Assembly (NCBI RefSeq): GCF_901933205.1 | Contig: NC_044585.1 | Coordinates: 1,736,001-1,800,000 of the forward strand | Length of the DNA stretch: 64,000 bases | Source: Camarhynchus parvulus | Lineage: Eukaryota > Chordata > Aves > Passeriformes > Thraupidae | Direction: 5' to 3' | Shown here: positions 11,601 through 23,600 of the stretch, in pieces | How the letters are laid out: each line of letters opens with the position of its first letter | Position numbering within the stretch: the first letter of the stretch is position 1 | Position numbers and translations under genes: made by a program | The notes under the pieces: generated by a model | The model's database searches: none | Told to the model about the DNA's origin: nothing | What the model saw: the letters and a program-made list of their open reading frames with translations, nothing else

Positions 11601-14600
11601 GATTCATCCAGCAGATTTACATTCCTTTAAAATGTAACCTGCCAGAGCTGTGCCAGGCTCTGCCTTTCCTTCCCTCACTGCTTGCTACAGACACCAGGTA
11701 AGGGAATAAATCAGCTTTTACTCACTCCCAAACAAGTTTCCATTCTGTATTCTAAACTTTCCATATCCTCTGAGCAAACAATTCAACTCAATAGCTGACA
11801 GGCCGTGCCCAGAGGGGTGAGACTTGAAGAGGAAATGTTTTTCAGCCTGTGCATCCACCCAGCATCCTGCCTGAGCCCGGGCCTCAGAGCAGGCAGGACT
11901 CAGCCTCTGCTGCAGCCTGAGAGGCCAGAGCCTGCTGTGGCTGCCTGGGGGTGATGGGGAGAAATGGGAGGAGGAGGAGGAGTGAGAAGGAGGAAGAGAA
12001 GGGCAATGAGAAGGAGAATGGGGAGGAGGAGAAGGAAGAAGAGAAAAAGTGACTAGAGATGGAGAAGGAGAAACGAGGAAGAGGAGACAGAGGAAGAAGA
12101 GAAGGAGGAGGAAGAGGAGTAGTGGCAGATGGAGAAGAAGAGAAGGAGGAGCAGGAGGAACAAGAGGAGGAGAAGAAGGGAGGAGAATGACAAAAAGGAG
12201 GAGGAGGAAGAGAAGGATGAGGAAGAAGAAAAAAAGGAGGAGGAAGATAAGGATGAGGAGGGAATAGAAGAGAAGGATGAAGAGAAAAAAGGGGGAAGGA
12301 GAAGAGAAGGAAAAGGAAGAGGAAGAAGAGACAGAGGAGGAGAAGGAAGAAGAGACAGAGGAGAAGAAGAAGGAAAAGACGGAGAAGGAAGAGGATGATG
12401 AGGATGGTGACAATGAGGAAGATGTGCAGTAGAAGGATGATGAGAAGAAGGAGGAAGAAGAGAAGGAAAAGGAGGAGGAAGAAAAGATAGAGGAGAAGGA
12501 GAAGGAAAAGAAGGAGAAAGAGGAAGGAGCAGGAGGAAGAAAAGGAGGAGGAGGATAATGAGGATGGTGCCAATGAGGAAGGGGTGGAGAAAGATGATGA
12601 GAAGGAGAAGGAAGAAAAGGCGGAGGAGAAAGAGGAAGAGACAGAGGAGAAGAAGGAAAAGAAGGAGAAGGAGAAAGGAGATGAGGATGGTACAGATGAG
12701 GAGGGGGAGGAAGATGAGGGCAGTGCCATGAGGAGGAGGAGGGGGAGGAAGATGAGGGCGGTGCCATGAGGAGGAGGAGGGGGAGGAAGATGAGGGCGGT
12801 GCCATGAGGAGGAGGAGGGGGAGGAAGATGAAGGTGCTGCCATGAGGAGGAGGAGGGGGGGGAAGATGAGGGCGGTGCCATGAGGAGGAGGAGGAGGAGG
12901 ATGAGGGCGGTACCTGGCGGGGGCGGCCGGCGCCGGCTGCTGCCCGTAGGCGGGGTAGGCGGGCTGGGTGCCGTAGGCGGCCGGGGCTGCGTACGAGCTC
13001 TGGCTGCTGGTGACCGTGGCCGTGTTGGTGTCGTAGGCGGCGCTGCCGTAGCCCTGCACGGGCTGGCTGTAGGCAGGGGGGGCAGTCGGGGCGCTGTAAC
13101 CTGCAACACAGCACGGCTCAGCCCCACGGCCCGGCCAGGCACCGCGCAATTCCAGCCTGGCCCGGCCTGCAGGGCAGCTTAAAGCTCATCTCCCTCCATC
13201 CCCCTCCCACGGGACACCTTCCACCAGACCAGGCTGCTGCAAGCCCTGCCCAGCCTGGCCTTGGACACATCCAGGGGCGGCCACAGCTTCTCTGTGTCGC
13301 CCCCTCACGTTCCCAGTATCCCATCTAATCCTAAGCTATTGCCCCTTATCCTGTCCCTGCAGACCCTTGTCCCAAGTCAGTCCCCAGCAATATCTCAAGG
13401 ACTTTTCCCAAATATCTCTGGTCCTTGTGGTGCTCCTGGGACTCATCACAGACACACCACAAAACCACCTCAGACAACCCAAAAATCAGCAATTACCCCA
13501 CCCTGCCCCTCTGCTTTCCTCACAGAACCCACCTTGGGAAGCCTCAGCCCCTCCAGATGAGTGTCTGAATGTTTAAAACTATTAAGACAATGTTTAATTC
13601 ATGTATATTCATGTTTATTTAATGTATGTTTGGGCTGAATATTCAGGAGTTTTAGGAAGCAGATTTTCCTCCCAGTGATTCCTTGGGTGCCGTGTCCTGC
13701 ACATTCCTGGGAGAGACATTTTATAAACATTTTGTAGTTGGAATTAAACACTTCCCAAAGCAAGGGAATTCCAGGACAGACAGACACTGGGATATCATAG
13801 CATCCCAAAATCCCATTCCCAGGAACTTTCTGGAAGCCACCCCTGGACCAGCACTCAGGATTGTTTACAGCAAGCAGAGCTCAGGCAGGGCAAGCTGAGA
13901 CATGGAGCATCTCCTCAACAAAGGCAGGGTAACAAACCCCCCTGAGCTCCAAAATAAAATAAATCCAACTGATTTAGCAAGTACAGTCCCATCCTTTTAG
14001 CTTTTCTGAAAAATAAAGGCACAAAACCTGGCCTGGGAAGTCTTTCAGAGACATTTCTGAAGGCTTATTTTAAATCAGTAAAGCTGGAAACAAAAGCAAA
14101 GCACTTTCCATTTGCTTTCACATGAGAAAAAGGTCAAAAGAGACACATGAGGCAGCTCCTGATGTTTTATGTACCTTGCCTTTTCTCAGAATTTCAGTTC
14201 AGTTTAGAGAAAAAGCTGAGAGCTCACAGAGTTCCTTTTCAACAGTTTTACAATATCCAAGATCCCCAAACAGCTCCTGTATAATTTAGTGGCATTTGCC
14301 TTGTCTCAAAGGTGAACTGGCATTAACACACTGGGTTTGTGCTCCTAACAACCTTTCTAGCAAGTTTTCAAATTAAGATTATGAGACTTAGATGGAAAAA
14401 CAGCAATAAAAACGTCGTTAAACATTAAAAAAGAGCAAAAAGAGCAGCCAAATGCTCTCATGGCTGGGATCAGCGAAGGCAACAGCTTCTCCCATCACTT
14501 TTGATTTTTAATAAACATGGGAGGCTTGTGACACGTTTCCTTTAGGCAAATTGGGCTGCAGCATTTTATTCCAAGTGCCTCATTTGCAAAGCAAACAGCA

Positions 14601-17600
14601 CTTGCAGCAGCAGAACACGCTGTGCCCTCCCAGAGCACCGTGGCACTGCCACAGCTCCACTGCTGCCCCCCACACCACGAGGGCAGGAAGTTTGCACAGC
14701 AAATTCATTAAAAACACCCCCAAAGTTCAGCTTTTTGGTGACCCTCAGGAGCCTGGTGAAGACACAATGCCAGCCTGGACCCTCTGCCCACTCCTCATTC
14801 TTCCTACCCCTGGCCCCCAACCCAACCCCATCCCAGGGCATTCCCAAGCTGGGAATGTAAACTGCACTCCCACTGGGAAATAACTTGTAGGAATCACCAG
14901 AAAATCAGTTTTTAAGGTTATTATTCCTGTCTGCTGTTCTCTGGAAAGTGGTGCTGTGAAGGGGATGATGCCCAATGGGAGGATTTTTAAAGCCTTGGAC
15001 AAATTTGAGCAGCCCGAAGACTTAAATGTGAGGCTAGACAGCAATTCCACAGGGAGCGGCAATCCCAGGAGTTAAATAAACCTTTATTTTAACTGGCCAA
15101 AGCCTGACCACACACTAAAAAAGGCTAAGTTCAGCCTAAGAAAGGAATTTTGGAAGTTCTCAAATCCTTTTTTGCTGCCAACTTTTCTCTAGGTAGCCTT
15201 AAATGAAAGGAAAAAGCCCTGCAGATAACCCCCAGTGACACTGGCTAATGGATATGGATCTCAGGAGCAGGAATTTTCCTGATCCACGTAAAGATGGTAA
15301 ATATTTTTTGGTTAATATTTTCTCTCCAGCTCCTCCCTGTGAAGAATTCCTCAATAGCAGGGCTCTGGCTGCAGCACAGGGCCTTTTTTTAGTGTGTGGT
15401 CAGGCTGTTCCCCCTGGATTTGGAGTTCCAGGGTGCTCCTCCCACAGCTGGGCCCTCTTTCCCAGTGCTCTTACTGGGAGCAAAAAGCTTTGCTGGCTCT
15501 GCACAGGCAGCAGGATAAAAGGGAGGAAAAAAAAATGTTGAATTTTAAAGCTTCAGCTCTAGATGGAGCATTTCCCTCATGGAACAGTGTGCTCAGCAGG
15601 AAGGGTTTGTCCCAAAGGAAAGGCAGTGATTTCCCATCCCACTGGTCTAAATCACAAATCAAGCCCAGTTTGGACACTCTGGGAACCCTCAAGAGCTGCT
15701 GTTTTGAAAGTGGCATTCCTATTACATCACCTCTCTCTCCTCCCATCCCAGCTAAGGAAGATAAAAGTTGAGAGAGCAGAAAAGCTGGTGAAAGAAAAAG
15801 GTGACAGAAGGAATAAAGTGCCTAAATTTCCCTCAAAGAAACCCCTCACTGAAGGCCAGGAATTCCTCAGGTGGTGGAGAAGCTTGCAGGATTTGACCCA
15901 CAGAGAATATCAACTGGAAAAGGCTGGACTCAGAGAGATTTCTTCTTTCCAGAGGGATTCCTTTTTTCCAGAGGGATTTCCTTAGGAAGAGAGCTGCCTC
16001 CTGCTTGTGTCTATCCCACCAGTGAGGGGCTGGAGAAGGGCTGCAGAGCTGACTCTCTCTCCAGCCTGTTTTGGGATATTTTGGGGTTGTTATGGCAGCT
16101 GTGTGCTCATTAATTCCAAATCCTTTAGAAATATCAATATCCATACCTCAAATTCCCCAGGTAAAGGGAAGCAGGGGCTGGCTGGCTTTAGAGAGCAATT
16201 CCCACTCCAAGAGATCCACACCTGGACACCAAAATGCTCTTTATTTATTTACTCCTGTAATTCCTGCCAACACCCTGCACTGATTAATGAGCCACAGGTC
16301 TGAGGGTGCCCAGTGATCCCTAACCTGAGGGAGCTGCTCCCAAATCCTTTTTTCTCCAAGACACCTTTTTCCACATCCCCAGGGAGGGGAGGAGGGTGCC
16401 AACTCTTTCCTGGAGGCAGGGCAAGGAAAAATCCATGCCTGCCATTCCCACCCATCCTGAAAGGCTGCATCCACACACCCCTTGGATTTCCTTGACCTCA
16501 CCAAAACCCCAGGCTGTGCAGGCAACAACAACAAAAAATTGCTTTAAGGAACTGCAGTACAAAAAGGTGATTCACAGGAGAACAGGACTGGGATCCAACT
16601 CGAAGAACTGCACGTGTCTCAGGGCATGACAATGTCTGCCCCAGGGGTTTATTGAGCATGAAAGGCAGCAAGGCAGGGAGAGAGAGGCTGCAGTCTCCTT
16701 TCCACAGCTCTGGCTCCTCAAGGAGAGGCAGGTGGAGGAAGGATAAATCCAGCCTGGCTCCATGCCCAGAGCTGCCCCAGCCCTGCTCTGTGGGCTGATA
16801 GGATCTTTTGCTTGACCACTTTCTAAGTTGGTGGTTTTTTCATGGATGAAAAGAAAATGAAGTTTTTTGTTTTTGTTTTTTTTTTTGCCTACCAAGAAAA
16901 CAAAAAGTGCAGCTGTGCAGAAAAAAAGAGCCTGATATTATTATTATTATTATTCCAGCAAATCTCCTCTTAAGGGAGAAGGAAAAACATCAACAGAGCA
17001 GTTTCCTGTGACCCCTGTGGGACTGGAGTCCACAGGAGTCACAGGGATGTAAATATTTCTAAGAAAGGAATTTTGGAAGTTCACAAATCATTTTTTGCTG
17101 CCAACCTTTCTCTAGGTAGCCTTAAATGAAAGGAAAAAGCCCTGCAGATAACCCCCAGTGACACTGGCTAATGGATATGGATCTCAGGAGCAGGAATTTT
17201 CCTGATACATGTAAAGAGGGTAAATATTTTCATTTTGGTTAATATTTTCTCTCCAGCTCCTCCCTGTGAAGAATTCCTCAATGGCTTCTACAGCCAGATA
17301 TCTCAGTGTCTGTCTGTCCTGGAATTCCCTTGCTTTGGGAAGTGTTTAATTCCAACTACAAAATGTTTATAATGTCTCTCCCAGGAATGTGCAGGACACG
17401 GCACCCAAGGGATCACTGGGAGGAAAATCTGCTTCCTAAAACTCCTGAATATTCAGCCCAAACATACATTAACTAAACATGAATATACATGAATTAAACA
17501 TTGTCTCAATAGTTTTAAACACTCAGACACTCATCTGGAGGAAATTCCAGCTCCAAGAACACGTTGGGAGAGTTTATGGAGCATTAAGGAACAAGTACAT

Positions 17601-20600
17601 GCTCTGGAAATGCAAAACCACCACGGGGCATGCAAAGGTGGAGGGCAGGATGCTGTTTATCCTTTAGGAAATGGGGTTGGAGTCACCTAAAATGTCTTAG
17701 TGGTCAGGATTTTATCCATGGAGATGGCACTTGGGAGGGTTTGGAGATGGCAAAGAGCACTGCAGCCTTGCCTGGGTGAGCTCTGACACTCCAGGGTTTG
17801 GCACTAAAACCAAGTGACACCTCCAGGGTTCCACCAAAGGGGACCTCAGGTCCTGACAGGATGAGACAGAATTTTCCATGCAAGAGTGAGCAGGACAGGC
17901 CAACCTGGGCTGGCTCCTTCCACTGTGGGAAGCACAAGATGAGGAGGAGAAGGTACAGGATCAGAACAGGCACATGTCACTGCCAGTGACAGGACAGGCA
18001 GGGAAGGGAAGGGCTGAGGAGCAGCCAGGGACACTGCTCCCTTTGCTCTGAGCACAGCACGTCCTGCTGGGTCCCACAGCACCCAAACTCTGCCCTGAAA
18101 ACTCAACAGTGCATTTATTCCTGTTTATGCATGGCTGCCACAGCCCTGGAGGTGCCCAAGGCCAGGCTGGATGGGGCTTGGAGCAGCCTGGGATAGTGGG
18201 AGGTGTCCTTGCCATGGCAGGGGGTGGCACTGGATGGGCTTTAAGGTCTCTTCCAGCCAAAACCATTCCATGAGGGACCTGGAGCTGCTGGAGCCAGTCC
18301 AGAGGAGGCCATGGAGGGCTGGAGCCAGGCTGGGAGAGCTGGGGGTGCTCACCTGGAGAGGAGAAGGCTCCAGGGAGAGCTCAGAGCCCCTTGCAGGGCC
18401 TAAAGGGGCTCCAGGAGAGCTGGAGAGGGACTGGGGACAAGGGCTGGAGGGACAGGACACAGGGAATGGCTCCCACTGCCAGAGGGCAGGGATGGATGGG
18501 ATATTGGTCAGGAATTGTTCCCTGGGAGGAGATGGCTTCCCCCTGCCAGAAAGCAGGGCTGGATGGGATATGGGGCAGGGCTGGATGGGATACTGGGCAG
18601 GGCTGGATGGGATACTGGGCAGGGCTGGATGGGATACTGGGCAGGGCTGGATGGGATACTGGGCAGGGCTGGATGGGATATTGGGCAGGATTGTTCCCTG
18701 GCAGGGCAGTCACACGAGTTACCCACAGCTGTGCCTGCCACATCCCCAAGTGTCCCAGTTTGCCCAGAATTTGCAGCAACCTGTGGAAGCTGTCCCTGCC
18801 CATGGCCTAGGTGACATTAAGGCCTGTCCCAAGCCCAGCAGAGCTGCAGGCTGAGCCCAGCCCAGCAGGGCTCTCACCTGTGGGGGGCTGCCCGTAGGAG
18901 GTGGCGTAGGCCGTCTGTCCGTACGTGGCCGTGGTCTGCGGCTGTGTGTAGCTGACGTCGCTGGGCTGCCCGTAGGTCCCGTAGCTCTGCTGCCCGTAGG
19001 TCTGCTCCAAAAGGACACAGATTCAATCCATGAGCACAAGGGACCCCCAGGAATTGCAGCTGCTGAGCACTCCCAAAGCCAAGGCTGCTGTGAAAGTTTA
19101 GGTGCTGCGGGGAATTCCGGGTCAGCTCTGCAAGGAGGTTATGGAGTGGTTTTTCCCTGCCAAGACTGAAGGGACAGGCTCTTGACATTGGCACCACACA
19201 CCTCAGCTCTGTGGAAAGCAAACAGGAAAGCTCCCAGCTGCTCACAGCTGCCACCAGCACCCACAGGCACCATCCCAGGCTTAACCTGGAACACGGGAAT
19301 GGGAGCGCTCTGAGGGCAGAACTGCACCAAGGAAAAGTCACTTCAGTGTCAAACTGCTTTGGTGCTGGCTAAAAGAAACCTGAGGAAGGTTTCAGTTAAA
19401 TTATTTGGAGTATTTTTCATGCCCATCAGCCATTAATTTGAAAAATGGGAGCTGGTGCAGGCATGGAAGGATGGGATCCATGGAACACCCAAAGCATTCC
19501 AGTGTGCTGCTCCCGTTCCGGTGCCTGTGCTCAGTGAGGGATCAGCTCTCACCTCACCCATTCCCTGATTTCGTTTCCAAATCCAGCTTGAAAATCACTG
19601 AGGAAAGGAGAGGAGCAGCTGTGCCCAGCAGTGCCACCAGCTGCCCAAGCCATGCCCTACCAGCTCATGCTGCAGGCACCAGCAAGCTTCCCACAGCTCC
19701 TGGCTTAGGATAAAACTCTGGGTACAGCTCGAGGAGTGACATGGAGACAGCTTTAGCCTCCAGATTCTGAAAGAATTCAGATTTCTCTGGACTTTTTTTG
19801 GGGGATATTCAGCCTTCCTGAAGTCAGGGGACAGGTCTGAACCAGGAGCAGGAAAGCTTTGAGCACGTGAGCACATCCCTGGCCCTGAAAGTTCCCTCCA
19901 CCAAGAGGCAGGGAACACTGCAAACTTCCCATGGACATGTGCCTACAGCTGAGATTAGCTGGTTAGGGGTTTAATTAGCTGGTTAGGTGTTCAATTAGCT
20001 GGTTAGGTGTTTAATTAGCTGGTTTTAGTTGCTGAGGCCTCCTGATCCTACCCTTATCCTGCTCCCACCTTTCACCTCACCTACAACTGGGAGCAGCTCT
20101 TCCAGTTGTGGTCTCCAAAGACTTTGATTCTAAATAAGTCACCATCACCTTCCTCTCAGCCCACACTGAGCCTGCCTTCTTCCTCTTGGGAAGGAAAATT
20201 AAGCCTACAGCACTTTGTGAGGACAAGAATTTACCTTTGGAAACATACTTGGAGTTTGCAGACAAATGTGGTTGTAGTAACTTGGATTCTAAAGGTTAAA
20301 AATAAGCATTAAGTTAATCTCTTAAAGACCATCATTATTTTGCAGTCCAGCCAACTGAGAGTATGAACAGTTTTTATAGCAAAAACTCCAGGAAAAAGCA
20401 GATTCCCTCCTCCTCCTTTGTCCAATTCTGCCATTTCCCAACAGGCAATTCCCCCCCTTTTCCCCCAGTTTTTTTTCTCTTTTACAACACCCACCAACGT
20501 GGTGGTGTCAAACACACACCAAGAATTTGGCTTTTCTGGGATCAAGATTGAATAAATTACCAAAAAAAAAGGGGGATTGTTGAAGTTATTTCCACTTTTA

Positions 20601-23600
20601 AAAAGCACTTTGGGCTGGGGGAGAAGCTCCAAGACAACTTTTAACCACGGACTTTGATGCTGCTGCTTGGAATTTCCAGTTTTCCTGGAAAACAGGTGAC
20701 TGAGCAGGAATTGCACCCCCTCCCCATGTTTTACCTGGGTGGTCTGTGCATATCCTTGGGCTGGCTGAGGTGCATAGGCGCTGTAGCTGTGGAATGAATG
20801 TAAAGACATTTACAATCTTGCCCCAAATCTGCATCACCAGACAAATTTTCATGCAGCCCAACGGTTTCTTGCTGAAATTCTATGGGAATACAAAGCTCCA
20901 GGAAAACCCTCAGGATTCCCAAACATACCTGAGTTAAGCCCAAACCATAATTATGATTTACTTTTATTACATCTTTTTAAAACAGGGAGGATAAGCTACT
21001 TACCCCTGCTGAGCTGCAGCTTGGCTATAGGTACTGTAATCTAAAAGAGAAGGAGAAGAAAAAAAGAATAAAAACGTTGATAAAAGCGTAATAAAATTAA
21101 AGAATCCAAGAGCACAGCAGCTGGAATTTCCTCCTGCAGCTTGCTATAAACCACTGGAATTCCAGTTTCCCATGGGTGGAAGGTAAATGCACATTTTCAG
21201 TCCTCCTTTTTGAGGGGAACAAAACCTCCCTTCCCCTCATTGTTCCTGCTGTTTGCAGCAGCCACTTTGATCTCAAATGACCCCGGTTCAATTTAACTGC
21301 CACCTTGGATGGATCCCAGGGGGCTGCCAGGGGAGGGGGATTTGGGTTGGAACAAAGGAAAAGCAGGGATTTGAGCCTTACAAACCCACCAGGCTGCTTT
21401 GAAAGGGCTGGCCTGGAAGGTTTCACCACCTTCACTCCTTCCTAGGACACAAATGGATGGCTGGAAAGCCACTTGTCCCCTGGAAAGGCTGGAGCTGGGA
21501 AGATGGGAGTGATTCCCTCCCCACATCCAAAATCCATGGCAGCAGCTGACTGGGAGGAGAACCAGAACCCTGAAAATGCCAGCAGCAAAGCCTGTGCTGA
21601 ACTGATTTGCTGGCAGGGATGGAAAACGAATCCACATGGCAATTAGGAGGCTAAATTTGAAAGGACTGCAGCTCCCAGGTCCCTCACAGGCAGCAACAGC
21701 TCCAGCTCCCATCCCAAGGTGTGGAGCAGGGATGAATTCACCATTCCCAGCAGGGCTGGGAGCAGGAATGAGCCCAGAATTTTCCTGCTGGTGGAGGTTC
21801 CCACAGCCAGGAGCTGGGGCAGCTGCTCCCAGCCACCCCTGTGTGGGAAGAGCTCCCACTGCTCCCATCACCACCACAGCCTGTCAGAAATCCAAGTTTA
21901 TCCCAAAACCATGGAATATCCTGAGGTGGGAGAGACCCACACGGAACAAATTCAACTCCTGCACTGGAGAATTTGAGGAAGCAAATTCTGCCTGGCTCTG
22001 ATGCCATCACCCCACTATTCCCAAGGCCATGGAGCCCCAGGAATCACTGGGAAAACACAACTTCCATCCAGCACAGCCTCCTGCTCCTCAGCTTGTGCAT
22101 CCATCCCTACCAAACCCTCCCTGCCCAGCCTCCAGGTGTGCTCCCTGTGCAGGAGCAGAGCCCCAGGATCCCTGCTGGAGGCAGGAACAGCCCTGCTGGG
22201 ATCCCAGCAGGAATTCCTGGCACTTATTCATTCCTCTGACCTTGCCCAGAACACCTCACAGGGAGAAAGAAGACACTTGGAGTTCTCCAAAGCTTTCCCT
22301 GCTCCCAGGACACAAGGCACAAGTTGTTAAACTCCTCTGGCAGCATTCCCACTTCCCTCTCAGGTTGGCACATGGGATATTGGAACATTTTCCTTGTTCA
22401 GTTCAGAGTTCTGGGTTTGTTTTTTTTTTTTTTTTACATTCACTTTACACGTGGTTCTGCTAAATCCTGAGTGTTAATTAATGCCTGGTCCCCCCTCATC
22501 CAGCTTTCCTTTCCTACCACTCCACTCTTTTCCCTGCTCACCCTCCAGCCACCAAAAGCTCATTTAATTCTCCATTTTGGCCTCCAGCTCCACACAGGGA
22601 TATCAATTAACCCCTCTCCTCACAGCCCTCCCCCAGTCCCACCTAAACCCAACATTTCAGCCTCTGTAGGCTTTGATTCCAGGTGTGCAATTTGCAGTTT
22701 GCCTGTGGTGATGCCTCTCTTTTAATTTGCTGGGATTTAGAGGAACATGGAACATTAATAAAAAATAACATTATGGTTCATTTAGTTAAACCCATCTCCT
22801 GGCTTTTATTTCCAGGGGGAAATTAATCTTCATCCTTTTATTTCACAAGGCTCAGGAGCACACAAGAGGCTGGAAATAGCAGCTCCCAGGAGGAACAATT
22901 CCATGAATTAAGGGAAAACACAGCTGTGGTTTTAACCCCCGTCCTGACAATTCCATTGGCAGATGTTCCTTTACTGACTTTTCTCTTTCAAGCTCCCCAA
23001 GGTGCTGTTGGTGATATTCCCTCACACTCCATGGCCTGGGAGATTTTCCTTGCTGGAAAAAAGGAAAATCCTCCTGCTTTAAGGAGAGTCAGATGTTGGG
23101 CTTTAAAGTACTTTAAAGGTGGACTGAGCTGGGGAGTCTCAGTTTCCAACTATTTGTATCCAGCTGGAGCCCTCGTGGAAAAACTTTTCATTCAGAAAAA
23201 TTTGGAGCCATGGAGATGGTGGAACATCTTACCTCCCTATGGGGAAAAGCTGGGAGAGGAGAAGGCTCCAGGGAGAGCTCAGAGCTTCTTTCAGTGCTTA
23301 AAGGAGCTCCAGGAGAGCTGGAGAGGGACAAGGGATGGAGGGACAGCACACAGGGAATGGCTCCCACTGCCAGAGGGCAGCGCTGGATGGGATATTGGGC
23401 AGGAATTCCTGGCTGGGAGGCGCTGGAATGGAGATCCCAGAGGACGCTCCACGCCTGGCAGTGTCCAGAGCCGGGCTGGCCGGGGCTGGGAGCTCGCTGG
23501 GGCAGCGGGAGGTGTCCCTGCCACGGGATGAGCGCTCAGCTCCTTCCCACCCAAAGCGCTCCGCGATCCCAAACCCGCTCCCAGACCCGCCCGGCAGGGC

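Noticed and set aside
11718..13142. Overlapping open frames of 350-475 codons rich in Ser, Pro, Leu and Phe on the minus strand
   Set aside because: They follow the polypyrimidine tract of EWSR1 intron 5, where stop codons are rare in every frame. Only the EWSR1 exon 5 segment at 12914-13100 is real.
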